This document shows, piece by piece, positions 10,869 to 18,952 of a stretch of 64,000 bases of DNA (its first letter is position 1; every line of letters starts with the position of its first letter). Origin of the DNA: Scopulibacillus darangshiensis (GTDB taxonomy: Bacteria; Bacillota; Bacilli; Bacillales; Sporolactobacillaceae); NCBI RefSeq assembly GCF_004341035.1, contig NZ_SLXK01000012.1:43568-107567 (forward strand), written 5' to 3'. The notes under the pieces are model-generated. The model had not been told where the DNA came from, ran no database searches, and was given only the letters and a program-made list of their open reading frames with translations. Both the position numbers and the translations under genes were made by a program.

Positions 10869-12211
10869 AGCGAACCGCAAGGGAGACGGCGCTTGATATA
10901 CTGTTAAAAATAGAAAAGCAGCATGCATACAGTCAGCTCGTTCTAAATGAAGCTCTAGAGCATTCGGAGTTGAACCAAAAGGATAAGGCGCTTTTGACTC
11001 AGCTTGTATATGGTGTCATTCAGCGAAAAATGACTTTGAACTATTATTTGCAAACATACATAAAGCCGAACCGTAAAATAGAACCATGGGTTAGACAGCT
11101 GCTTTATTTATCGATCTATCAAAAGGCTTTTCTGACGAGAATACCTGATCATGCTATGGTTAATGAAGCGGTTAAAATCGCATCAAAAAGGGGTCATAAG
11201 GGCGTAGCAGGCTTTGTAAACGGCGTCCTTCGTCAGATGCTGAGACAAGGTCTCCCGGATTTATCGGCCATTCAGCCTAAAGATGAAAGATTAGCCTATC
11301 AATATAGCCATCCTCAATGGCTAATTAAGAGATGGACCGAACACTTTGGTGAGAAGGCAGCGGGTCAAATCTGTGAGGCAAACAATCAACCGCCGCAAGC
11401 TACGATTAGGGTGAACCGATTAAAAACAGATGTTAACAGTTTGATTGATCGGCTTAGAAAAGAGGGCATTGAAGCTAAGCCCGGAAGCGTATCGCCTGAT
11501 GCTGCTGTTATTTTAAGCGGTAATGCCGCGCGCACCACAGCCTATCAGGAAGGTTATTTTACTATTCAAGATGAAAGCTCAATGCTTGTCGCTCCTGCTC
11601 TTGCACCGGAGCCTGGTATGAAGGTTTTGGATGCTTGCGCCGGGCCTGGAGGGAAAACGACACATCTAGCCGAATTAATGAATAATGAAGGGACAATTCA
11701 CGCGTTAGATTTACATACACATAAAACAGGTCTGATCGATCAGCAGGTGAATCGTATTGGCGCGGCCATTGTGGAAACCCGTGCACTCGACGCAAGACAT
11801 GCTGTAACGGTCTTTGGAGAAGCAACGTTTGACCGTATATTAGTTGATGCCCCTTGTACAGGGTTTGGTGTTATTCGCCGTAAGCCCGAAATTAAATGGG
11901 AGAAGACGGAGGAGGATGTCCGCAATATCGCCAATGTTCAAATGGCTATCCTGAGCCAGACTGCTCCTCTTCTTAAGTCAGGCGGAAAATTGATATACAG
12001 CACATGTACAATTGAACGAAATGAAAATCAGACGGTTGTTCTTGACTTTTTGAAAAACCATCCGGAATTTGAATTAGACCCAGCTGTACAAAACCATGTT
12101 CCGGACCGTGTGATGGCGGAAGGTCTTTGGGAAGCTGAAGCGATGCTGCAAATACTCCCGTACCAATTTGAAACAGATGGCTTTTTTATTTCATGCATTA
12201 GAAGAAAATAG
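10865..12211 (+). CDS. rsmB: 16S rRNA (cytosine(967)-C(5))-methyltransferase
   Basis: Transfers a methyl group from S-adenosylmethionine to C967 of 16S rRNA. An N-terminal NusB-like RNA-binding domain (about 1-140) is followed by a RsmB/NOP2 methyltransferase fold. Seen are the SAM loop DACAGPGGKTTH at about 256, the first cysteine motif DAPCTGFG at about 330 and the catalytic-nucleophile motif STCTIERNE at about 379. At 448 residues it is full length. It overlaps fmt by four bases. The usual next gene, rlmN, is missing and prpC follows after 39 bp. Confidence 0.95.
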   Translation: MKRTARETALDILLKIEKQHAYSQLVLNEALEHSELNQKDKALLTQLVYGVIQRKMTLNYYLQTYIKPNRKIEPWVRQLLYLSIYQKAFLTRIPDHAMVNEAVKIASKRGHKGVAGFVNGVLRQMLRQGLPDLSAIQPKDERLAYQYSHPQWLIKRWTEHFGEKAAGQICEANNQPPQATIRVNRLKTDVNSLIDRLRKEGIEAKPGSVSPDAAVILSGNAARTTAYQEGYFTIQDESSMLVAPALAPEPGMKVLDACAGPGGKTTHLAELMNNEGTIHALDLHTHKTGLIDQQVNRIGAAIVETRALDARHAVTVFGEATFDRILVDAPCTGFGVIRRKPEIKWEKTEEDVRNIANVQMAILSQTAPLLKSGGKLIYSTCTIERNENQTVVLDFLKNHPEFELDPAVQNHVPDRVMAEGLWEAEAMLQILPYQFETDGFFISCIRRK

Positions 12212-12250
12212 CTGACAAAGCTGTCTGTTTAATGTCATGGAGGTGACTAA

Positions 12251-12997
12251 ATGAAATCTGTTTTTAAAACGGATAAAGGCAAGGTTAGGTTCCATAATGA
12301 AGACAGCGGGGGCGTGTTCCCTCACTCGCGAAGATTGCTTGCCGTGGTCGCTGATGGGATGGGCGGCCATCGCGCGGGTGATGTTGCCAGTCAAATGGCC
12401 ATAAAATTTATTCAGGAAAAATGGGAAGACGTTGAGGGATTGCAAGAACAAAATGATGATGGCAAATGGCTGAACGATGTGATTTTGGCAGCAAATAAGC
12501 ATCTTTTTAATCACTCAAACCAAAATGAAGAATGCCGCGGTATGGGCACTACCATTGTGGCTGCTATATGTCAAAAGGATGTATTTGTTATCGGCCACGT
12601 TGGTGACAGCCGCATCTACTTTTTGCCGGCAGAAGGCGATTTCCTGCAAGTAACGGAGGATCATACGCTCGTTAATGAGTTTGTAAAATCAGGCCAATTA
12701 TCTAAAGAAGATGCCGAGCTGCATCCCCAAAAACATGTGATAATGAGAGCTTTGGGGACTGAGCAAGACATTGAGGTTGATACAAAAACCATCAAATGGG
12801 CTAGAGGCGCAAAAATCCTTTTATGTTCAGACGGTTTATCCAATAAATTATCTGATGAGGAGCTTAATAGCATCCTTAGCAGCGGTCAGACGTTAGACGA
12901 GCAGGCATCATTGATGATTGAAAAAGCGAATGCAGCCGGCGGTGATGATAATATCACGGTGACGATTATCGAAAATACCGATGGTGATGACTCATGA
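12251..12997 (+). CDS. prpC: PP2C-family serine/threonine protein phosphatase PrpC
   Basis: Metal-dependent phosphatase that reverses phosphorylation by PrkC and acts on targets such as EF-G and CpgA/RsgA in B. subtilis. PP2C motifs in order: RFHNEDSGG, VVADGMGGHRAGD (metal-binding Asp-Gly), GDSRIYF, LLCSDGLSN and the C-terminal GGDDNITV. At 248 residues it is the normal bacterial minimal form without extra domains. The ribosome site is TGGAGGTG. Its stop overlaps the prkC start, coupling production of the two opposing enzymes. Confidence 0.96.
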   Translation: MKSVFKTDKGKVRFHNEDSGGVFPHSRRLLAVVADGMGGHRAGDVASQMAIKFIQEKWEDVEGLQEQNDDGKWLNDVILAANKHLFNHSNQNEECRGMGTTIVAAICQKDVFVIGHVGDSRIYFLPAEGDFLQVTEDHTLVNEFVKSGQLSKEDAELHPQKHVIMRALGTEQDIEVDTKTIKWARGAKILLCSDGLSNKLSDEELNSILSSGQTLDEQASLMIEKANAAGGDDNITVTIIENTDGDDS

Positions 12998-15039
12998 TTG
13001 GCAAACGAATAAGCGGAAGATATCAGATTCTCTCCCGTCTTGGTGATGGAGGGATGGCGATTGTTTATAAGGCACAAGATTTGATATTAGATCGGCTAGT
13101 TGCAGTAAAGATCCTGCGGAGTGAATTTTCTAACGACGACGATTTTATCCGGCGCTTTAGAAGAGAAGCGGAATCCGTGGCCAGCCTTTCGCATCCGAAT
13201 ATTGTGAGCATTTATGATATCGGTGAGGAAGATGACTGTTATTTTATTGTGATGGAATACGTCGACGGTGTGACACTCAAGAAGTTTATCCAGGACACTG
13301 AACCTGTTCCTTTTGAGGATACTGTCTATATTCTAAAACAAATTGCTTTGGCGATTGGACATGCTCACGAGCGGGGAATTGTTCATAGGGATATTAAACC
13401 TCATAATATCCTGATCGACCACCATGACAATGTTAAAGTGACTGATTTTGGCATTGCGCTGGCTGTGACTTCCGCTACCATCACCTATACTAATGCGATA
13501 CTTGGTTCTGCACATTATTTGTCGCCGGAACAGGCTAAGGGCGGTAAAGCTACGATAAAATCGGATATCTATGCTTTGGGGATTGTCATGTTCGAACTGT
13601 TAACAGGAAGATTGCCTTTTCCGGGTTCCTCACCTGTAACGGTTGCTCTTAAGCACCTAAATGAACCAGTTCCATTTCCATCAGAATTTCGTCAGGATCT
13701 GCCTCAAAGTCTTGAAAACATTGTCATTAAATCAATGTCTAAGAATCCTGAGTATCGCTATGACAATATCAATGCTTTTTATAATGATTTAGATACAGCC
13801 TTGGATCCATCAAGACGGCATGAACCAAGATTAATCTTGCCGGTTGATGAAGATGATGATAATGATGGTGAGAATACAAAAATAATACCGATCGTTGGCA
13901 GCGGATTAGCGGGTGACAATACAGATGACGGGGAGTCCGCCAAGACGACGAAAGATAATGGTGCAACAGCTTTATTAAACAAAAAGGATAAAAAAGAAAA
14001 AAAGAAAATGAAAAAAGGCAAGAAACTTTTTTGGATCATTTTTATTTTGATTCTTCTTTTAGGAGGTGCATCGGCCACCGCTTTCTATGTCATACCAAAA
14101 ATATTTTATGTTAACAACGTCACAGTACCTGATGTCACTGGCAAATCGTATGACGATGCGACGGATATTCTAAAAGAGCACCATTTATATGTCGATCGAA
14201 AAGAAAGACCAGATAAGGATGTTAAAGAGAATGATGTTATTAAACAGGATCCTAAAGGCAAGACGAATGTGAAAGAAAATGCAACAATAACACTCTATGT
14301 CAGCACTGGACCGGAGAAGGTTAAGGTTGACGATTATGTCGGATATGACAAAGATACTGTTAAAAGTCTCTTGGATGGTAATGATTATAAAAAAGTTGTC
14401 TATCGTGAGGAAACGTCAAGCGATGTTGCACCAGGTGAAATTATGAAGCAGAAGCCGGATGCGGGATCTGAGGTTGTGCCATCTGAGACGGTGTTGGAGC
14501 TGACATACAGCGCCGGCCCTCCTAAATCAACAGTGCCTGATTTAACAGGGATGACCAAGGATGAAGCCGAATCTGCTTTAAAGGACGTTGGGCTCAATGC
14601 CGATTTTAAAGAAGGCGACTATTCTGATGATGTTGAAAAAGATCATGTTTTAAAACAAAGTCCAGCCAATGGTGATACTGTCCAACAAGGGTCATCCGTT
14701 ACGGTTTACCTTTCAAAAGGTAAGAAGCTTAAACCGAAAGAGGTTACAAAGTCTATCACGGTCAAGGTCGATAATCAAAGACAAGAGCCCCCGGGAAATG
14801 ACCGCGGAAAGGGCCATGGAAGAATGAAAGGTCCCGATAGGCAGCCGAGTCCAGTCCATGTTCAAATCGTCTATAGTGATGCCTCACATGATCATGATAC
14901 ATTTGTTGAAGAGGATATCACGGAAACGAAAACATATGATTTGAAAATGACAATTAACCCGAAAGAAAGCGCGCATTATAAGGTCATTGTCGATGGCCAG
15001 ACGCAGCAGGAAGAAACGGTGAATTATGACCAATCATAA
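12994..15039 (+). CDS. prkC: PASTA-domain Ser/Thr protein kinase PrkC
   Basis: Membrane kinase that senses muropeptides or lipid II through its outer domains and controls germination, cell-wall homeostasis and stationary phase. The kinase domain (about 10-270) has the glycine loop LGDGGMAIVYKA, the VAVKIL lysine, HRDIKPHNIL and DFGIA. An acidic linker and a lysine-rich stretch (about 285-342) lead to one membrane segment at about 343-367 (LFWIIFILILLLGG). Three PASTA repeats follow (about 375-575), then a roughly 100-residue hydrophilic C-terminal domain. At 681 residues it is somewhat longer than B. subtilis PrkC. It is coupled to prpC. Confidence 0.96.
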   Translation: MIGKRISGRYQILSRLGDGGMAIVYKAQDLILDRLVAVKILRSEFSNDDDFIRRFRREAESVASLSHPNIVSIYDIGEEDDCYFIVMEYVDGVTLKKFIQDTEPVPFEDTVYILKQIALAIGHAHERGIVHRDIKPHNILIDHHDNVKVTDFGIALAVTSATITYTNAILGSAHYLSPEQAKGGKATIKSDIYALGIVMFELLTGRLPFPGSSPVTVALKHLNEPVPFPSEFRQDLPQSLENIVIKSMSKNPEYRYDNINAFYNDLDTALDPSRRHEPRLILPVDEDDDNDGENTKIIPIVGSGLAGDNTDDGESAKTTKDNGATALLNKKDKKEKKKMKKGKKLFWIIFILILLLGGASATAFYVIPKIFYVNNVTVPDVTGKSYDDATDILKEHHLYVDRKERPDKDVKENDVIKQDPKGKTNVKENATITLYVSTGPEKVKVDDYVGYDKDTVKSLLDGNDYKKVVYREETSSDVAPGEIMKQKPDAGSEVVPSETVLELTYSAGPPKSTVPDLTGMTKDEAESALKDVGLNADFKEGDYSDDVEKDHVLKQSPANGDTVQQGSSVTVYLSKGKKLKPKEVTKSITVKVDNQRQEPPGNDRGKGHGRMKGPDRQPSPVHVQIVYSDASHDHDTFVEEDITETKTYDLKMTINPKESAHYKVIVDGQTQQEETVNYDQS

Positions 15040-15058
15040 GACATGTAAGGATGATGTT

Positions 15059-15940
15059 ATGACGGAAGGGCGTATTATTAAAGCTTTGAGCGGGTTTTAT
15101 TATGTGAAAACCGGCGATGAGGTATACCAGTGCAGGGGAAGGGGCAATTTTCGAAAAAAGAAAATCTCCCCATTGGTTGGCGATAAGGTCACATATGAAG
15201 CGGAAAATCCGACTGACGGTTATATTCTTAGCATCGGAGAGCGAAGAAATGAACTCAATCGTCCGCCGATTGCGAATGTGGATCAGGCCATTTTGGTTTT
15301 TTCATCATTGGAACCTAATTTTGATGATCTTTTATTGGATCGATTTCTCGTTCATATTGAATCACATGCGATTAATCCTTTAATTTGTATAACCAAACTT
15401 GATCTGGTGAATGAAGAGGAAAAAAATATGATTCTAGCCCATGCCGATTTATACCGGCGCATAGGCTATACTGTCTTGTTGACATCAAGTGAAACAGGCG
15501 AGGGCATAAATGTGCTGAGGCCATTCCTTGATGAGCATATCAGCGTTGTCGCCGGGCAGTCCGGCGTCGGCAAATCTTCACTGCTTAATGCCCTTGATAC
15601 AACCTTCAACATTCTTACCGACAGCATTTCATCAAGTCTAGGCAGGGGGAAGCATACGACAAGACATGTTGAGCTGCTTCCCGTTGGAACAGGTTATGTT
15701 GCCGATACGCCGGGTTTTAGTTCTCTTGAATTTTCCAAAATTGAAGCTGATGAATTGGCTGGTTGTTTCCGTGAAATGGACAGGCTCAGTTCAGAGTGTA
15801 AATTTAGAGGCTGTACCCATTTAACAGAGCCGGGGTGTGCGGTGAAAGCTGGGCTTCAGGATGGCACCGTCAGCAAGTCAAGATACAGCCATTACAAACA
15901 ATTTTATGATGAAATAAAAAGCAGAAAGAGGCGTTATTAA
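15059..15940 (+). CDS. rsgA: Ribosome small-subunit-dependent GTPase RsgA (CpgA/YloQ)
   Basis: Circularly permuted GTPase that checks late 30S maturation; in B. subtilis it is a PrkC substrate, which fits its position after prkC. An N-terminal OB fold (EGRIIKALSGFYYV) is followed by G4 (TKLD), G1 GQSGVGKSSLLN at about 167 and G3 DTPGFSS. A C-terminal zinc domain carries C-x5-C-x-H-x6-C within CKFRGCTHLTEPGC. The start at 15059 (MTEGRIIKAL) follows GTAAGGATGATGTT; an earlier in-frame ATG at 15026 would overlap prkC and lengthen a non-conserved N terminus. 293 residues, as expected. Confidence 0.94.
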   Translation: MTEGRIIKALSGFYYVKTGDEVYQCRGRGNFRKKKISPLVGDKVTYEAENPTDGYILSIGERRNELNRPPIANVDQAILVFSSLEPNFDDLLLDRFLVHIESHAINPLICITKLDLVNEEEKNMILAHADLYRRIGYTVLLTSSETGEGINVLRPFLDEHISVVAGQSGVGKSSLLNALDTTFNILTDSISSSLGRGKHTTRHVELLPVGTGYVADTPGFSSLEFSKIEADELAGCFREMDRLSSECKFRGCTHLTEPGCAVKAGLQDGTVSKSRYSHYKQFYDEIKSRKRRY

Positions 15941-15942
15941 AC

Positions 15943-16587
15943 ATGCGCATAGCACCTTCGATACTTGCCGCGGATTTTGCGAATCTTGAAAGTGAGATAA
16001 AGGATGTAGAAGCATCGGACATCGATTTATTGCATATCGATGTCATGGATGGTCATTTCGTCCCAAACATAACAATGGGATCGAATGTTGTCGGGGCTCT
16101 GCGCCCTTTAACGGACTGCGAGCTAGATGTCCACCTCATGATCGAAAATCCTGATCAATATATTTCAGATTTTGCCGATGCGGGGGCAGATATGATCTCC
16201 GTACATGTTGAGACTTGTCCTCATTTGCACAGAACGATTCAGCTAATCAAAGAGAAGAACATTAAAGCAGGCGTGGCGTTAAATCCTGCTACACCTATTG
16301 AAATCATTGAACCGATTATTCAAGATCTGGATTTTATATTAATTATGACGGTGAATCCGGGATTCGGCGGCCAGGTTTTTATTGAATCAATGCTTGGGAA
16401 AATTCGAAAGGCTAAATCGCTGATAGATGAACGGGGGCTCGAAATCGCCATCGAGGTTGACGGCGGCATTAATGAGGATACCCTGGGATTATGCCGGAAA
16501 GCAGGTGCCGAGTTGTTTGTTGCCGGTTCAAGCATTTTCGGACAAAGCAATCGCTCCATTGCTATTGATAAACTTCGTGGTGTATAA
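15943..16587 (+). CDS. rpe: Ribulose-phosphate 3-epimerase
   Basis: Interconverts ribulose 5-phosphate and xylulose 5-phosphate in the pentose phosphate pathway as a metal-dependent TIM barrel. Motifs seen are SILAADFANL, the metal-site HIDVMDGHFVPN, DVHLMI, TVNPGFGGQ and EVDGGI. At 214 residues it is full length. The ATG lies 3 bp after the rsgA stop, with the ribosome site AAAGAGG inside rsgA, so expression is coupled. It is followed by a strong terminator-like hairpin before thiT. Confidence 0.96.
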   Translation: MRIAPSILAADFANLESEIKDVEASDIDLLHIDVMDGHFVPNITMGSNVVGALRPLTDCELDVHLMIENPDQYISDFADAGADMISVHVETCPHLHRTIQLIKEKNIKAGVALNPATPIEIIEPIIQDLDFILIMTVNPGFGGQVFIESMLGKIRKAKSLIDERGLEIAIEVDGGINEDTLGLCRKAGAELFVAGSSIFGQSNRSIAIDKLRGV

Positions 16588-16588
16588 T
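16559..16588 (+). promoter_or_regulatory. Probable sigma-A promoter ahead of thiT, inside the 3' end of rpe
   Basis: TTGCTA and TATAAT separated by 18 bp. A start site near 16595 would give a leader of about 110 nt before thiT. The -10 hexamer overlaps the end of rpe. This is a sequence match only, with no expression data. Confidence 0.5.
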
Positions 16589-16594
16589 ACGTGA

Positions 16595-16680
16595 GGACAC
16601 TGCCTGCGTAGGGATTGGGCTCTTGAAAACACACGAGTCAGCTGTATGCCTTCTTCAAGGTATACAGCTTTTACTTTTTT
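16595..16680 (+). promoter_or_regulatory. thiT leader with attenuator-type terminator; possible TPP-riboswitch remnant
   Basis: A 13-bp stem with one G-T pair (arms at 16640-16652 and 16657-16669, loop CTTC) is followed by TTTTACTTTTTT and forms a strong intrinsic terminator. It could end rpe transcripts or work as an attenuator for thiT. Upstream, 16601-16614 (TGCCTGCGTAGGGA) matches 13 of 14 bases of the 3' end of the THI-box as I recall it, and the flanking bases form a short TACG/CGTA helix with an AGG/CCT hairpin like P4/P5. The conserved 5' half of the aptamer (CTGAGA, GGGGTGC) is not found, so a working TPP riboswitch is not claimed. Confidence 0.5.
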
Positions 16681-16703
16681 AATAAATGAGAGGGGAAAGA
16701 AGT

Positions 16704-17264
16704 ATGGCTGAAAGAAAAGCTAATACGAAAGTTCTGACAGAAGCTGCGTTAATGACAGCGCTTGCTGTTTTGCTTGGATTTATACAAATTCGGGGGCCAT
16801 GGATAGCAGGAGGATCGGTATCACTGGAAATGGTGCCTTTAATCCTATTTAGTCTGCGCCGTGGTATGAAGTGGGGGGGAGCTGCCGGTGTCATTTACGG
16901 TATACTGGATTTCTTATTTCACCCCTTTTATATGCACCCGGTTCAGCTGCTTCTGGATTATCCGGTGCCATTTGGCTTGCTCGGTTTGGCAGGCATCTTC
17001 CTTGTCAGGGAGAAACAATCCCGGGGAAAGAAAATCATTCTTGTTTTCTTGGCAACGACGATCGCTGTTTTTGCCCGGTTTCTCAGTCATTTCGTTTCGG
17101 GCATTGTTTTTTATGGCTCAAATGCACCGGAAGGCCAGCCTGTGGCACTTTATTCATTCGTTTATAATATCGGGTATCTCGCGCCGTCATATATCTTTGT
17201 TCTTATTATATTAATTTTGTTTATGATTACAGCACCGCGCTTTGTTGAGAGGCAGCGCCGATGA
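16704..17264 (+). CDS. thiT: Energy-coupled thiamine transporter substrate-binding subunit ThiT (YuaJ)
   Basis: S component of an ECF transporter that binds thiamine in the membrane and works with a shared EcfAA'T module not present in this window. The protein is very hydrophobic, with about six membrane segments. It shows the family landmarks LTEAALMTALAVLL near the N terminus and EMVPLILFSLRRGMKWG. At 186 residues it is the right size. The start at 16704 (MAERKANTK) is 8 bp after GAGGGGAAAG; an earlier ATG at 16686 precedes that site and is rejected. It overlaps thiN by four bases, which links vitamin uptake with activation. Confidence 0.9.
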   Translation: MAERKANTKVLTEAALMTALAVLLGFIQIRGPWIAGGSVSLEMVPLILFSLRRGMKWGGAAGVIYGILDFLFHPFYMHPVQLLLDYPVPFGLLGLAGIFLVREKQSRGKKIILVFLATTIAVFARFLSHFVSGIVFYGSNAPEGQPVALYSFVYNIGYLAPSYIFVLIILILFMITAPRFVERQRR

Positions 17265-17905
17265 AGTATATGGCTATTCTTGCAGGTGGTCCATCTGACC
17301 TTCTCCCATCACTTGGTGCCTCCGATCTTAAGGATTGCAGCTGGATTGGCGTTGACCGGGGGACTTATATATTATTCCAAAAAGGGATCCACCCTATTAA
17401 GGCCTTCGGTGATTTTGATTCCATCACAGCTGACGAAATGGCACGGATTCAAAACCAGGACATAGATCTGTTAATGTATCCGTCTGAAAAAGATATGACT
17501 GATCTAGAGCTTGCGGTAGATTGGGTCATCCAGAAGGAACCAAAGCGCTGCTACATCCTTGGTGCTACAGGCGGGAGGCTTGATCACACACTCATCAATA
17601 TTCAACTGCTGCATAAGGGCCATCATTCAAAAACAGAATTTATTTTAATGGATTCAAAAAATATGGTCACATTACTTAAGCCCGGAACATATCATGTAAG
17701 CAGGCGGCATGATTTTCCGTACCTTTCATTTGTGGCTTTTTCCGAAAGTGTGTCAGGGTTAACCCTTGAAGGTGTTAAATATCCGTTGACAAAGGCCGAA
17801 TTAATGATTGGCTCTTCTTTGTGCATCAGTAATGAGCTAATTGACAGCTGTGCTAAAGTTACTTTTGATTACGGTCTTTTACTGTCGGTAAGAAGCACCG
17901 ACTAA
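17261..17905 (+). CDS. thiN: Thiamine pyrophosphokinase
   Basis: Converts thiamine to thiamine pyrophosphate using ATP. Visible motifs are GVDRGTYILF, the metal-binding GDFDSI, the acidic loop SEKDMTDLELA and GATGGRLDHTL. The C-terminal half forms the thiamine-binding domain. At 214 residues it matches B. subtilis ThiN (YloS). It starts within the last codons of thiT. In B. subtilis thiN lies alone between rpe and spoVM; here an uptake gene has joined it. Confidence 0.94.
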   Translation: MKYMAILAGGPSDLLPSLGASDLKDCSWIGVDRGTYILFQKGIHPIKAFGDFDSITADEMARIQNQDIDLLMYPSEKDMTDLELAVDWVIQKEPKRCYILGATGGRLDHTLINIQLLHKGHHSKTEFILMDSKNMVTLLKPGTYHVSRRHDFPYLSFVAFSESVSGLTLEGVKYPLTKAELMIGSSLCISNELIDSCAKVTFDYGLLLSVRSTD

Positions 17906-18028
17906 GTTTGGCGTTAAAGATTTGGATAATCGGGTACTATTTTAGAATTCGTGAATATACTAGTAACAAGACTAATGTTATTTATAGGTTTATAGAAGAA
18001 TGGCGATCGAAAGGCAAGGAGGAGGAGT

Positions 18029-18109
18029 ATGAAATTTTACACGATTAAATTACCGAAATTCCTTGGCGGGTTTGTTAGAGCTGTTCTGGGTTCATTTCGC
18101 AAAGGATAA
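18029..18109 (+). CDS. spoVM: Stage V sporulation protein M
   Basis: 26-residue amphipathic peptide (MKFYTIKLPKFLGGFVRAVL... ending GSFRKG) that sits on the convex face of the forespore membrane and anchors SpoIVA to start coat assembly. It differs from the B. subtilis peptide at only a few positions and keeps the critical Pro9 and the basic face. AAGGAGGAGGAGT is a very strong ribosome site. It lies between thiN and the convergent rpmB, the standard Bacillales position. A mother-cell (sigma-E) promoter is expected in 17930-18000, but I see only a weak match (GAATATA) there. Confidence 0.96.
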   Translation: MKFYTIKLPKFLGGFVRAVLGSFRKG

Positions 18110-18110
18110 C

Positions 18111-18137
18111 AAAAAAGCACCGCGGCGGGTGCTTTTT
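18111..18137. terminator. Bidirectional terminator between spoVM and rpmB
   Basis: AAAAAGCACC pairs with GGTGCTTTTTT around a short GC-rich loop. The A-run on one side and T-run on the other allow termination from both strands. Confidence 0.85.
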
Positions 18138-18156
18138 TGTTGTTCCTTTATGACGA

Positions 18157-18345
18157 TTAAACGCGTTCAACTTTCCCCGCTTTAAGAGCTTTAGCAGAAA
18201 CGTATACACGTTTTGGTTTACCGTCAACCATAATGCGTACTTTTTGAAGGTTAGCCTTAAATTTACGTTTTGACTTATTTTCAGCAAAAGAACGGTTTTG
18301 TCCGAATGTCGTCGTTTTTCCAGTTACATAACATTTGCGTCCCAT
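18157..18345 (-). CDS. rpmB: 50S ribosomal protein L28
   Basis: Large-subunit protein bL28. The conserved start [10 protein letters not shown], the NLQKVRI segment and C-terminal [14 protein letters not shown] are present in 62 residues. The start at 18345 follows AAGGAGGTACAAATC; an in-frame start 24 bases upstream lies before this site and is rejected. A single minus-strand gene between spoVM and yloU, as in B. subtilis. The single cysteine suggests the non-zinc form. Confidence 0.96.
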   Translation of the reverse strand: MGRKCYVTGKTTTFGQNRSFAENKSKRKFKANLQKVRIMVDGKPKRVYVSAKALKAGKVERV

Positions 18346-18572
18346 GATTTGTACCTCCTTGCCTTGCAAATATGCAAATACGACATAATTTTATCATGTC
18401 TTTCACCTCACTGCAAGAGGCTTCCTTGCCAGTGGCAATCAGTGATGTTATTGTGTCTATAAGTTATTATTTCATATGGTTCAATTGCAGCCTGCTTTGG
18501 TTAATCTTTTAAAAGGTGCGTAAATGTAGTAAAATAGCATTAGTTAAAGTGAACGATAAAGGGGGATTTCAT

Positions 18573-18935
18573 ATGACCATAGAAATGAATGCCAATTACG
18601 GCCAAATAGATGTAACCAATGATGTTATTGCCACAATTGCCGGAGGAGCCGCGGTAGATTGCTACGGTATTGTCGGGATGGCATCTCAAAGGCAGTTGAA
18701 AGACGGGCTCACCGAACTTTTGGGAAGAGATAATTTCGCCCGTGGTGTTATTGTTCGTTACGATGGTGACGATTTGGTCATTGATATGTATACCATTGTG
18801 AGTTATGGGACCCGAATTTCTGAAGTAGCTCATAACGTCCAGACAAAGGTGAAATACACACTTGATCAAATGCTCGGCGTCGATGTTGATGCCATTAATA
18901 TTTTCGTCCAAGGTGTCAGGATGACGAACACATAA
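18573..18935 (+). CDS. yloU: Asp23/Gls24-family protein YloU
   Basis: Member of the Asp23/Gls24 envelope-stress family; soluble, of no known enzymatic activity, and always next to fakA in Firmicutes. Core features are YGQIDVTNDVIATIAGGAA and the IDMYTIVSYGTRISEVAHNVQ region. 120 residues. The start at 18573 follows AAAGGGGGATTTC; an upstream candidate at 18516 lies ahead of this ribosome site. It sits 17 bp before fakA with the same orientation, probably one transcript. The 228-bp gap before it holds the rpmB promoter and probably its own. Confidence 0.92.
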   Translation: MTIEMNANYGQIDVTNDVIATIAGGAAVDCYGIVGMASQRQLKDGLTELLGRDNFARGVIVRYDGDDLVIDMYTIVSYGTRISEVAHNVQTKVKYTLDQMLGVDVDAINIFVQGVRMTNT

Positions 18936-18952
18936 CTTTAGGAGGAAATGGT

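Noticed and set aside
16559..16680. Complete TPP riboswitch
   Set aside because: The 3' motif is present, but the conserved CTGAGA and GGGGTGC elements of the 5' half are not found in the expected distance, so only a remnant is suggested.
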